NCBI GenBank assembly: GCA_964527565.1
Contig: CAZGOY010000004.1
Span: 55,786 to 119,785, forward strand
Origin: JAGXQV01 sp964527565
GTDB taxonomy: Bacteria > Pseudomonadota > Gammaproteobacteria > Burkholderiales > Sulfuricellaceae
Reading direction: 5' to 3'
Length of the DNA: 64,000 bases
Shown here: positions 34,105 through 44,048 of the stretch, one piece after another
Layout: every line of letters starts with the position of its first letter
Position numbering within the stretch: the first letter of the stretch is position 1
Notes under the pieces: generated by a model
Told to the model about the DNA's origin: nothing
The model's input: the letters and a program-made list of their open reading frames with translations, nothing else
The model's database searches: none
Position numbers and translations under genes: made by a program

Positions 34105-35034
34105 TTAGCCCCCGCTGGGGGGCTTTGTCAATTTTAGTCCCAGCTTGGTTGCCAGGGCCATGATTTCTGCGTATTCCTCCTCCGGCAAGGGGTGGTCGAT
34201 GGGTGGCGTGCTAAGCGCGCCGTGACAAGGGCGGTAATCTGGCAGAATGTTGACGGTGGCGTCGGGCGAGATTTCCTCTGCCACGAAGTTCAGTACATTG
34301 ATGGCATCCTGGCGTTTGCCCGGCAATAGAAGATGACGAACCAGCAGGCCGCGTAGCGGCATGCCGTGGTTGTCCAGCAGCAGGTCGCCGACCTGGCGGT
34401 ACATTTCTTTTGCCGCGCGGCGGCTGGCCTCAACATAGTCCGCTGCATGCGAATAGCTGATGGCCGTCTGTGTCTCGCCATATTTCATATCCGGCATGTA
34501 CACGTCGATCACGCCATCCAGCAAAGCCAGCGCTTCCGGGCTGTCATAACCGTCACTTTCATACATCAGCGGCAAGCATAAGCCGCGCTGTGCGGCAATG
34601 AGCACAGCAGCCAGTATCTGTGCTACCACGTGGCTGGGCCCGACCAAGCTGATGTTGCGGCTACCTTTTTCCTGCAGGGCCAGCATCATGTTGGCCAGTT
34701 CGTTTGCTTCCACTTCCCAGCCCATGCCCTTCTGACTGACCTCCCGTTTTTTGCAATACACACAGTTCAAGTTGCAAAAACTAAAGAAAATCGCTCCGGC
34801 CCCGTTATTGCCGGAAGAAGGTTTCCCTTCGCCGCTGCAATGCGGCTCGAAGCGGCACACCAGCGCGCGTGCTCCGGTGTGGCAGGCGGCGCCGACAATG
34901 GTCTCGTGGCGGTTTACCCGGCAATAGCGGGCGCACAGGTCGCATCGCGTCATGCGCCGCTCGGCTTCCTCGGCGCGCCGGGCAAGTTCACCGTTGGTTA
35001 GCAGGTCGAGGTAAGCAGCTTGACGTGGGGGCAT
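34105..35034 (-). CDS. Radical SAM protein, PflA-like (orphan activating-enzyme family)
   Basis: The protein has 309 residues. The radical SAM motif CNLNCVYC (CX3CX2C) is intact. An N-terminal Cys cluster (RCDLCARYCRVNR) could bind another metal or cluster. The layout matches the PflA-like family often found without any glycyl radical enzyme nearby, as here. Its substrate is unknown. It faces the YjfB-type gene and is divergent from the TpsB gene. Confidence 0.85.
   Translation of the reverse strand: MPPRQAAYLDLLTNGELARRAEEAERRMTRCDLCARYCRVNRHETIVGAACHTGARALVCRFEPHCSGEGKPSSGNNGAGAIFFSFCNLNCVYCKKREVSQKGMGWEVEANELANMMLALQEKGSRNISLVGPSHVVAQILAAVLIAAQRGLCLPLMYESDGYDSPEALALLDGVIDVYMPDMKYGETQTAISYSHAADYVEASRRAAKEMYRQVGDLLLDNHGMPLRGLLVRHLLLPGKRQDAINVLNFVAEEISPDATVNILPDYRPCHGALSTPPIDHPLPEEEYAEIMALATKLGLKLTKPPSGG
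34107..34128 (+). terminator. Intrinsic terminator after the YjfB-type gene
   Basis: AGCCCCC and GGGGGCT pair around a short loop and are followed by TTGTCAATTTT. It overlaps the 3' end of the convergent radical SAM gene. Confidence 0.6.
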
Positions 35035-35173
35035 AATGCGAACAACTATATGCCAAAACCTCCGGCAGGAGAATGTTTCTGGCGCTAACTATTTGCAGCA
35101 GGCGCTTTTATTTCTGGCACGGACATGTTTTAATCAACCAGAACAATCAGGAAAATGTGGAGCTAAAAAGAAT

Positions 35174-36757
35174 ATGCGTTCCTTGAAAGGCGTCCTTTGC
35201 GCTGTCGTTCTCTCGCTGGCGGCACCGGCATTAGTCCTTGCACAGGAAGTTGTCATCCCCCGTTTTGATATCGTCCGCTTTGAGGTCGAAGGTAATACCT
35301 TGCTGAAAGCGGATTTTGTCGATCATCTGTTGCGACCGTTTACCGGCAAGCAGCGTGATTTCGGTGACGTGCAGCGCGCGCTCGATACACTGGAAGATGC
35401 CTACCGCAAGCGCGGCTACAATGCTGTGCAGGTTACGCTGCCGGAACAGGAACTTGAGCGCGGGGCAATCCGCTTCAAGGTGCTGGAATCGAAACTGGTC
35501 AAAGTCAATGTCGAAGGCAACCGCTATTTCAGCGAGCACAACATCCGCAGCAGCATGCCTACCCTGCGCGTCAGCGAAACCCCCAACATCAGCAAGATTT
35601 CCGCCAACCTGCGTGTCGCCAACGACAACCCCTCGAAAAAGATCAACCTGCAACTGCAAAGCGGCGACAAGGAAGAAGAGGTTGTCGCGAATATGAAGGT
35701 GACCGACGAAGCGCCGTGGAAAGTCGGCGCCACCTTTGATAACACCGGCACGCAGCAAACCGGCAGGACCCGCCTGGGCGTGCTGTTCCAGCATACCAAT
35801 ATCCTCGACCGCGACCAGGTGCTGAGCCTGCAATACACCACCTCGCCGGAAAAACTCAGCCAAGTGGGAATATACAGCGTCGGCTATCGCATACCGCTGT
35901 ATGCCGCCGGCGATGCTATTGATATGTTCGCTGGCTATTCGGATGTCGATTCCGGCTCCATCAGCGCCGGGGTGTATGACCTCAAGGTCAGCGGCAAGGG
36001 CTTCGTTTCCGGCATCCGATACAACCACAACCTGGGGCGCTACGGCAATTACGAGCCCAAGCTGGTGTATGGCCTGGATTATCGCGCCTATAAAAACAGC
36101 GTCAGTCTGGTCAACACCCCGCTGGGTAATGATGTCACTGTCCATCCCGTCAGCGTCACCTATTCGGGCACCTGGACGCAGCCGGCCAGCGAAAGCGGCT
36201 TTTATCTTACCGCCGTGCGCAATATTCCCGGCGGCGACAAGGGGGGCGATGCCGATTTCAACCTGGCGCGCGCTGGCGCGCCTGCGGGCTACAGCGTGGT
36301 GCGTTATGGCGCCAACTTCAGCCAGTTGTTTGCCGAAACCTGGCAGTTGCGGCTGACCTTTTCCGGTCAGTACGCCTGGCAAAAACTGATATCGGGCGAA
36401 CAGTTCGGCGTCGGCGGGGCCAGTTCCGTGCGCGGCTTCATGGAGCGCGAAGTCGCCAAGGACAAGGGGCACCTGCTAAGCGGCGAAATCTATACCCCCA
36501 ACCTGTGTCCTGGCCTGGGGCTGGAAACTTTCCAGTGCCGCGCCCTGGGTTTCTACGATGTGGCCAATGTTTCACTCATTGATCCACTGCCGGGTGATGT
36601 TGCCGACAGCACCATCGCCAGCTACGGTTTGGGGGTGCGCATGACGCGCGACAGGAATTTCAATCTCGGCATGGATTATGGTCGCGTGCAGAAGGCTGGC
36701 GGCCTTCAGGGCAAGGGTGACGACAGGATGCATTTCCGCATGGGGCTGCTATTCTGA
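35174..36757 (+). CDS. Two-partner secretion outer-membrane transporter (TpsB, ShlB/FhaC family)
   Basis: The protein has 527 residues. The start at 35174 is preferred because a signal peptide follows (MRSLKGVLCAVVLSLAAP); the frame is open to 35036. A POTRA_2 domain (IPRFDIVRFEVEGNTLLK, then GYNAVQVTLPEQEL) is followed by a second POTRA and a 16-strand-type barrel with the conserved VRGF (GGASSVRGFMEREV) that moves substrate across the outer membrane. The TpsA adhesin gene starts 277 bases downstream and is the expected substrate. Confidence 0.92.
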   Translation: MRSLKGVLCAVVLSLAAPALVLAQEVVIPRFDIVRFEVEGNTLLKADFVDHLLRPFTGKQRDFGDVQRALDTLEDAYRKRGYNAVQVTLPEQELERGAIRFKVLESKLVKVNVEGNRYFSEHNIRSSMPTLRVSETPNISKISANLRVANDNPSKKINLQLQSGDKEEEVVANMKVTDEAPWKVGATFDNTGTQQTGRTRLGVLFQHTNILDRDQVLSLQYTTSPEKLSQVGIYSVGYRIPLYAAGDAIDMFAGYSDVDSGSISAGVYDLKVSGKGFVSGIRYNHNLGRYGNYEPKLVYGLDYRAYKNSVSLVNTPLGNDVTVHPVSVTYSGTWTQPASESGFYLTAVRNIPGGDKGGDADFNLARAGAPAGYSVVRYGANFSQLFAETWQLRLTFSGQYAWQKLISGEQFGVGGASSVRGFMEREVAKDKGHLLSGEIYTPNLCPGLGLETFQCRALGFYDVANVSLIDPLPGDVADSTIASYGLGVRMTRDRNFNLGMDYGRVQKAGGLQGKGDDRMHFRMGLLF

Positions 36758-36831
36758 GAGCGGGAGTTAGTCTCGTGGTGGGGCAGGGCAAGCGTATTAT
36801 CCTGAATAGTTCGTGGAGGTTGCCCAGTCCG

Positions 36832-36902
36832 GTAGGAGCGGCCTTGGCCGCGAGGTTTTGGCTTCTCTGAACGGAAAAGCTCGGGGGCGAGCCCCCTCCT
36901 AC
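36832..36902. repeat. REP-like repeat, copy 2
   Basis: Starts GTAGGAGCGGCCTTGGCCGCG and ends CGGGGGCGAGCCCCCTCCTAC, with the same internal GAGGTTTTG and CTGAAC-like parts as copy 1 at 12613. It lies in the 277-base gap between the TpsB and TpsA genes. Confidence 0.8.
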
Positions 36903-37034
36903 GGGAGGTTGCCGCACCCGATTCAAGTCAATGGACATTTCGGGATGAGATGAAATGTTCGGGATAACTGCCTGATGATATATACAAGAGGGGAAGCCCA
37001 GCCATTCCCCCGCTGAAAGTTTGGAGAGTTCACC

Positions 37035-40000
37035 ATGAGTTCCAGCGATAAAAAGTCACCCTCCCACGCATTGCACCGCACATTGTTGAGCATGGCGCTC
37101 GCTGCCTGTCTCGGCGCCGGTGTCGGGCACGCGCAGCCGGTCGGCCCGCAGGTGATCCATGGCAGCGCCAGTTTTATCACCCAGGGCAATGCACTCACCA
37201 TCACCAACACCCCCAACACCATCATCAACTGGCAGGGTTTTTCCATCGCGCCTGGCGAGCTTGCCCGTTTCGTCCAGCAAAGCGGCAGCAGCAACGTGCT
37301 CAACCGCGTAGTCGGGCAGGAAAGCTCCGCCATCCTCGGCGCCTTGCAATCCAATGGGCGGGTATGGATCATCAACCCCAACGGCATCCTCTTCGGGCCA
37401 AATGCCCGCGTCGATGTCAACGGCCTGATCGCCTCCACGCTGGACATCGCCAACCAGGATTTTCTGGCGGGCAGATACCGCTTTAACGCGGGTAACTTCG
37501 CTGGCAAGCTGGAAAACCAGGGTGCCATCACCACCCCCAGCGGCGGCCAGATCGCGCTGATTGCAGCGGATGTGGAAAACAGCGGCATTCTCACCGGTCC
37601 GCAGGGCGAGGTGATGCTGGCCGCGGGCAGGAGCGTGCAACTGGTTGATACCGCCAACCCGGATCTGGCGGTGGTCGTCAGTGCCCCTGAAGACCGCGTG
37701 CTGAATCTGGGGCAGATCATCGCCCAAGGCGGCAAAGTCGGCATCGCCAGCGCGCTCATCAACCAGCGCGGCAGCGTCAGCGCCGACAGCGCCGTGGTGG
37801 GTGAAAACGGCAAGATTATTTTCAAGGCCAGCAAGGACACGCTGCTCGAAGCAGGCAGCGTCACCAGCGCCACCGGCGCGGGGCAGGGCGGTGAGATTCA
37901 GGTGCTGGGCGAGCGCGTGGGCCTGACCGGCGATGCGCGGATTGACGCCAGCGGCCAGTCCGGTGGCGGCACCGTGCTGGTGGGCGGGGACTATCAGGGC
38001 AAAAATACGCGAGTCCAGAATGCCCAAGTCACCTATGTCGGCCCGCAAGCCAGCATCAAGGCCGATGCCGGACAACAGGGCCATGGTGGCAAGGTCATCG
38101 TGTGGGCGGATGATACGACACGTTACTTTGGCGCCATCAGCGCTCGTGGCGGGGCAATGCTGGGCAATGGTGGTTTTGCCGAGGTGTCGGGCAAAGGTGT
38201 GCTCGACTATCAAGGGCTTGTTGACCTGCGCGCGCCACAAGGAAATATTGGCACCCTGTTGCTTGACCCCACCAATATTTACATTGCTGTCGATCAAACT
38301 GCCGCAAATAATGCGGGAATGATTGGCACAGATGTGTCTGTTGATTCAAGTACTCCACCTACGTTTCAGACAGGTGGAACGCCAACAGATTCGCTTCTTA
38401 CGGTTTCGACTCTGGAGGCGGCGCTTGTGAACGCTGCAGTTACAGTCAATGCGGCCAGTTCGGGGGCGGGGGCAGGTAATATCACGGTGGTTGATGGCGT
38501 GACATGGTCGTCGAACAACGGGTTGAATTTGAGTGCCTTGGGGAGTATCGCCCTTAACGCGCCACTGTCCGGAAATGGAAGCGTTGTTACCCTGGTTGCG
38601 CCTGCTGGTGTTACGCAATTGGGTAGCGCCCCCATCACAGCCGATTCCCTGAAAATTGTCAGCACTTCCGGTGCGGTCAATATGGCCGCGCCCAATCTGG
38701 TCAACAAACTCGCTGTTGACATGGATTCAATCAATGCAGGCGCGCTTTCCTATACAAACAATAAAAGTCTCGTTATCGATGCCGTCGGTGGCACAAATGG
38801 CATTGTTTTTTCAAATAATACCAACTCCATCAACATTCAGAGCACGGGTGCCAGCAGCGACCTGACGGTCAGCCAAGCGGTGAGTGCGGGACCGATGGCG
38901 GGAGGGGGCATTACGTTGTCGGCAGGCAATACTCTGACAGTCAACAATGCTATTACTTCGAGTAACAACGCTACTCCCGGCCCGGTTTTCCTGAACGCTG
39001 GCGCTGGCGGCATCACCAGCGCGGCAGCAGGCATCATTACGGCCAGTGGCCTGAAAGTGACTTCTCTGGGCAACGTCGGCCTGGGTGTGGCGCCCAATGT
39101 GGTGACCAATCTTGCCGCTAGTGTTGGCGTTGCCAATAGCGCGCACCCCAGTTTTTATTTCAAAAACACCGGCCCATTGAACATCGGAACGGTGGATGGC
39201 CTTTCCGGCATCTCGATCACCGGCAATAGCAGTGGTTATAACGATGCAGGAAACCCCGGTGTGATTTCACTGGTGACCACCGGTGCGCTTACTCAAAGTG
39301 CAACGCTGGGAGGGTTGGCGGTGCGCGCCGAAGGCAGCAAGGTAGATCTGACCCAAGCCAATCCCACTGGCGTCATCGCCGGTAAGGCAACGGGCGGTTC
39401 GACGGGCGATACGTTTCAGTACACCAGCGCCAATGGCATTCACGTCACCAGTGTCCATACGCAAGCAGGGATTGCCGTACCTAATAACAGCACGGACAGT
39501 GTCACCATCCTGCTTTCCAACATTGGTGCCGCTCCGGTGTCCGGCGTTAACCAGGGTATTTCACAGGACGTCAGTGGCGCGATTTCCACCTCGCAGCGCT
39601 TGTCCTTGCAAAGCCTGGGCAACGTGCAACTCAACAACGCGCCCAATAGCGTAGGGGGTGTTTCGGCGGAGTTGTACCAAAGCGCTTCGGGAACCGGGCA
39701 ATTTGCGTATAAAAATTTTGGCGCCTTAACAATCGCCGGTGCAGGGGTGACGACTTATAACCAGCCTATTTCCATAGAAACTACTAGCGGCAGCTTGACC
39801 GCGAGTGCCAATGTAAGTGCGGGAAGTAACGGCGTATCGCTGAGGGCCGGGGGCGATAATTCCCTGCTCTCCATCCCCGCCAGCATCACCGTTACCGGCA
39901 CGGGTGGCACCGCACCTTTCGAGGGTGTGAAGCTGGCCGGCGACCGGGTGGAAATTGCCGGCAATGTCGTTGCCACGGGGAAAACCGTGTGGGTCGGTCC

Positions 40001-42543
40001 GGTGACTTCTGGGCGGGCAGTCACCATTGGTAATAATGATGTCGATAGTCCCACTGCATCATCCGGCACCTTGGGCTTGGACGCAGCAGAGCTGGGGAAG
40101 ATTGCCGCAGCCAACCTGATCGTTGGCGACAAGACCATTGGCGGCAATATCAGCATCAACAACAATACCGCTTGGAATAGTGGCTGGTTGCAACTTTGGT
40201 CGGCGGGCGACATAGCCAGTGGAGCTATGAGCATAACTGCACCCCAGATCGAACTGGTCGCCAACGGCACGCTTTCCGGGACAACCGGCGCTGTTTCAGC
40301 CAATACGGTGGCAACCACCCTTTCTGCGTCTGCTAAAGGAAACATCAGTATTACCAACAACCATGCCTCTGGAACCCTTGTCGGAGAAGGTCCGAATGGC
40401 GGCATTGCCGGGGTGAAATCCACCACTGGAACCCTTTATCTGAAGAGCGGCACCGGTGATCTGACGTTCAACAAACCCGTTGAAGCATCCGGTTCTATTG
40501 AACTTTGGGCGGCAGGTGGGGTGGTGCGCCCGTATTCGTCGGTCAATCCTTACGATGTGAGAGGCGCTTCTCTGAACGTGTCGCACGCAACCAGCGGTGT
40601 GGGAAGGGTTGTTTCAACGATTTCTGATGCGTTGCGCACACAGGTTGGCTCCATTGCCATTCAGAATCAAGGGGATGCCGCCAGCATCAACATCAAGAAC
40701 AATTATGGCGCCACCTCCAGCCCCTTGACTATCTTGGGGGTCAGCAATTATTCCCCGTCTTCCAGCGTGGTTGGGAACGTCAGCATCGAAAACTGGGGGG
40801 CAGTAACAATTCCCAACGATGGGGGATATGTTTCCACGGGATGTAACCCGTCCTGCACTTCCGGCGGGGATGTCAGCATTACCGCGCACAGCCCGATAAC
40901 CATTGCGGGGGATATTTCCGCCGCCGGCAGCGTGACGCTGACGGCTGGTGCGGCCCATTCATCGAACTCGGCGGACGTGATTACTTTTGCCTCTGGCTCC
41001 AATGTTTCCGTGGGGTCGGGAAAAACTTTCACGCTGGCAGGCTACAATGCTACAGACGCGCCGGCTGGAGCGGTTACACAGTTTTATACAGCGCCTTCCG
41101 GCGGCGGAGATTCGACGCCGCCCCCTCCGCCACCGCCACCCCCACCGACGGTCGATCAGTGTACAGCCGATCCCGCGCTGGCCGGGTGCAGTACAGTCCT
41201 CCCTTCTTTGGACGCTTGTCTGACCAATCCAACGGCTGCCGGATGCACGGCGGTATTGCCTTCTCTGGATACCTGCGTAACGAACCCGTCGGCACCGGGC
41301 TGCGCGGCGGTGCTGCCGCCGCTGTCGACCTGCGTGGCGACTCCATCGGCGCCGGGCTGTACGGCGGTGCTGCCGCCGCTGTCGACCTGCGTGGCGACTC
41401 CATCGGCGCCGGGCTGTACGGCGGTGCTGCCGCCGCTGTCGACCTGCGTGGCGACTCCATCAGCGCCGGGCTGTACGGCGGTGCTGCCGCCGCTGGCGAC
41501 CTGCGTGGCGACTCCATCAGCGCCGGGTTGTTCGGCGGTGTTGCCGCCGCTGGACACCTGCGTGGCAAATCCGTCGGCGCTAGGCTGTACGGCGGTGCTG
41601 CCGCCGCTGGCGACCTGCGTGGCGACTCCATCAGCGCNNNNNNNNNNNNNNNNNNNNNNNNNNNNNNNNNNNNNNNNNNNNNNNNNNNNNNNNNNNNNNN
41701 NNNNNNNNNNNNNNNNNNNNNNNNNNNNNNNNNNNNNGTACGGCGGTGCTGCCGCCGCTGGCGACCTGCGTGGCGACTCCATCAGCGCCGGGCTGTACGG
41801 CGGTGCTGCCGCCGCTGGCGACCTGCGTGGCGACTCCATCAGCGCCGGGTTGTTCGGCGGTGTTGCCGCCGCTGGCGACCTGCACGGCAAACCCGTCTGC
41901 TCCGGGTTGTTCGGCGGTGTTGCCGCCGCTGGCGACCTGCACGGCAAACCCGACGGCACCGGGTTGTACGGCGGTGCTGCCGCCGCTGGCGACCTGCACG
42001 GCAAACCCGTCGGCGCCGGGTTGTTCGGCGGTGCTGCCGCCGCTGGACTCCTGCGTGGCAAACCCGTCAGCGCCGGGCTGCGCGGCGGTGCTGCCGCCGC
42101 TAAGCGACTGTGCAGCGAATCCGGCTGCGCCGGGATGTGCCGTGGTGCTGCCCGCGCAATTGCCGGAGATCATCAGAGTCATTGAAACCACTGAAGATTC
42201 CAGGCCGCTCCAGCAGACCATCAACCAGAGCAGTAGCAATCTCAACAACGCATCAATGGGTTCGGTAATCCGGCCCATGACCGCAGTTGCGCTGTTGTCC
42301 GCATCGTCGGATGGCCCATCGCGGACTTCCGCTCCCGCACCATCGTCTGGCGGCGCTGGCGAAGGCGGTGCAACGCAGGGGCCTGCTGGTCAATCATCCG
42401 ATTCCGGCACCGGTGAGGGCAGTGGCCGCGGCGCCGGTTCCGAGAAAAAGGATGATAAAAAGGACGACAAGAAAAAAGATGTCGTCGCCCAGAAAGAGGA
42501 AAAGAAAGATGAAGCTCCCAAGAAAAAACAGTATTGCAACTAG
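37035..42543 (+). CDS. Large TpsA adhesin with FHA N-terminal domain and Cys-rich tandem repeats
   Basis: The gene is interrupted by an assembly gap. Before the gap there are 1,534 residues, after it about 267 more. The signal is MSSSDKKSPSHALHRTLLSM plus a hydrophobic core. The TPS domain follows: VIHGSASFITQGNALTI, then NPNGILFGPNARVDVNGLIA. A long beta-helical Gly/Ala/Asn-rich region fills about residues 180-1360. A PPPPPPPPP stretch leads into 19-residue repeats with two Cys each. The C-terminus is acidic/Lys-rich and ends KKKQYCN. Reading straight through the 100 N gives a wrong frame; the true frame resumes at 41740 (repeats with TAVLPPLATCV) and ends at 42543. The FecR gene overlaps its end. 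Confidence 0.88.
41157..42153. repeat. 57-base tandem repeat array in the TpsA adhesin gene (contains the gap)
   Basis: The unit is 57 bases (19 codons): TAVLPPLSTCVATPSAPGC, with S/A, T/D and T/N substitutions. About nine units lie before the gap and about eight after it. The first three units are the most diverged. Such repeats often change copy number and are hard to assemble. Confidence 0.92.
41638..41737. other. Assembly gap (100 N)
   Basis: The N run begins after a repeat read up to TCA GCG C and ends before GT ACG GCG GTG. To keep the repeat frame, the missing length must be 6 bases plus a multiple of 57. A length of 100 does not satisfy this, so it is a placeholder. Confidence 0.95.
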
Positions 42544-43240
42544 CCTGCTGGCACTGCTGTTGAGCGTCTCGCTGGTGCCGACGGTCTTCGCCGAAGCCGC
42601 AGGTTCAGTCACGCATCTGAGCGGCCCGCTTCTGGCCAGGAAGGCAGATGGCACAACACGGATTTTGTCGCAGAAGTCGGCAGTTGAAAGTGGTGACTTG
42701 CTGGTGACGGAAAAGGACACCTATGCGCGTGTCAAATTTACCGACAACAGCGAAATTACCCTTAAGCCCAACACGCAGATCAAGATCGATGCATTCCTTT
42801 TCGATCAAGCGAAGCCCGAGGCGGACAGTGCCATATTCAATCTGATCAAGGGGGGCTTACGCGCACTTACCGGTTTGGTGGGTAAGCGCGGCAACCAGGA
42901 CAGCTACAAACTCAAGGCGCCTGCTGCCACCATCGGCATTCGCGGCACCGATTACAATGCCAGCTGGTGCCAGTCAGACTGTGGCCCGCTGCCGACCGGG
43001 TTGTATGTTCAGGTTTCCGACGGGCAGGTGGTGGTCAGCAACAGCGGGGGGAGCCAGAACTTCGGCGCCGGGCAATTCGGTTTCGTGCCGGATGCAGTCA
43101 CCCCGCCGGTAGTGCTGCCGAGGGACCCAGGGATCATTTTCACACCGCCGCCATCGTTTGACGTGCCGCCCCCACAACCCGGTCAACCGGTCGCGTCGTC
43201 TTCCCCCGATAGCAAAAGGGTGGATTGTGAGGTCAGGTAG
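42509..43240 (+). CDS. FecR-domain exported protein
   Basis: The protein has 243 residues, starting at MKLPRKNSIATSLLALLLSV (42509; AGAGGA about ten bases upstream). A signal peptide precedes a FecR domain (AAGSVTHLSGPLLARKADG, then SGDLLVTEKDTYARVKF, EITLKPNTQIKIDAF, TIGIRGTDYNASWC). The C-terminus is Pro-rich. Its start overlaps the adhesin gene by 35 bases. FecR domains of this kind occur next to TPS adhesins in betaproteobacteria; its role there is unknown. It is not a sigma-factor regulator by context. Confidence 0.88.
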   Translation: MKLPRKNSIATSLLALLLSVSLVPTVFAEAAGSVTHLSGPLLARKADGTTRILSQKSAVESGDLLVTEKDTYARVKFTDNSEITLKPNTQIKIDAFLFDQAKPEADSAIFNLIKGGLRALTGLVGKRGNQDSYKLKAPAATIGIRGTDYNASWCQSDCGPLPTGLYVQVSDGQVVVSNSGGSQNFGAGQFGFVPDAVTPPVVLPRDPGIIFTPPPSFDVPPPQPGQPVASSSPDSKRVDCEVR

Positions 43241-43267
43241 ATTGCAGCAAGCAACGAGTGCTTTGAG

Positions 43268-43303
43268 AAAGCGGGGGTTGTTGGTACAATACCCGCTTTT
43301 TTA
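43268..43303 (+). terminator. Terminator between the FecR gene and rpsU, overlapping a possible promoter
   Basis: AAAGCGGG pairs with CCCGCTTT and is followed by TTTTATT. Inside it lies TACAAT (43285-43290), with TTTGAG 17 bases upstream, a possible rpsU promoter. Confidence 0.65.
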
Positions 43304-43331
43304 TTGAACCTTCTTTAGGGGTAAACCGGAA

Positions 43332-43544
43332 ATGCCGAGTGTACGTGTCAAGGAAAATGAGCCGTTCGACGTTGCGTTGCGCCGTTTCAAGCGCGCTGTG
43401 GAAAAAACCGGTCTGCTGACCGAATTGCGCGCCCGCGAGTTCTACGAGAAGCCCACCGCCGAGCGCAAGCGCAAGGCCGCCGCCGCCGTCAAGCGCACGC
43501 ACAAGCGTTTGCGTAGCCAGACCCTCCCGCCAAAGCTGTACTGA
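43332..43544 (+). CDS. rpsU: 30S ribosomal protein S21
   Basis: The protein has 70 residues (MPSVRVKENEPFDVALRRFK, then AAAAVKRTHKRLRSQTLPPK), the normal length for proteobacterial S21. It belongs to the classic rpsU-dnaG-rpoD block. yqeY begins at its last base. Confidence 0.97.
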   Translation: MPSVRVKENEPFDVALRRFKRAVEKTGLLTELRAREFYEKPTAERKRKAAAAVKRTHKRLRSQTLPPKLY

Positions 43545-43990
43545 TGTCTCTCAGGCAGCAAATCACCGAAGACATGAAAACCGCGATGCGCGCCAAAGAG
43601 GCGCAGCGTCTCGGTGCGATTCGTCTGCTGCTGGCGGCGATGAAGCAACGCGAAGTTGATGAGCGCATTGAATTGTCCGACGAGCAGGTGGTCGCGGTGA
43701 TTGAAAAAATGCTCAAGCAGCGCCGCGATTCCATTACTCAATACGAAGCCGCTGGTCGCCAGGACTTGGCGGACAACGAAAAATTCGAGGTGTCGGTGCT
43801 TCAGGGCTATATGCCGCAGGCCTTGTCGGATGACGAAATCGGGGCGATCGTGACCTTCGCCATCGCCCTCTCCGGGGCAGACGGGGTGAAGGACATGGGT
43901 AAGGTGATGGCCGCCATCAAGCCGCAGATGGCAGGTCGTGCCGACATGGGCAAAGTTTCCGCCCTGATCAAGTCCAAGTTGGGCGGCTGA
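43544..43990 (+). CDS. yqeY: GatB/YqeY domain-containing protein
   Basis: The protein has 148 residues (MSLRQQITEDMKTAMRAKE, LGAIRLLLAAMKQREVDE, and C-terminal GRADMGKVSALIKSKL). This is the stand-alone YqeY protein, related to the tRNA-binding tail of GatB. It often lies between rpsU and dnaG in betaproteobacteria. Its role is not established. Confidence 0.93.
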   Translation: MSLRQQITEDMKTAMRAKEAQRLGAIRLLLAAMKQREVDERIELSDEQVVAVIEKMLKQRRDSITQYEAAGRQDLADNEKFEVSVLQGYMPQALSDDEIGAIVTFAIALSGADGVKDMGKVMAAIKPQMAGRADMGKVSALIKSKLGG

Positions 43991-44048
43991 TTACCGCCGA
44001 TTCCCTGTCCTTGCGGGCAGGGGGTAGGTGCGGCAACGGTGGGGAAGC

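Noticed and set aside
41738..42185. End of the adhesin in the frame read through the N run (YGGAAAAGDLRGDSIS repeats)
   Set aside because: This is a frame-shift caused by the placeholder gap. The Cys-repeat frame continues from 41740 to 42543.
42287..42508. Upstream extension of the FecR frame
   Set aside because: It overlaps the adhesin tail and is Arg/Lys-rich without a signal peptide; the start at 42509 is followed directly by a signal peptide.
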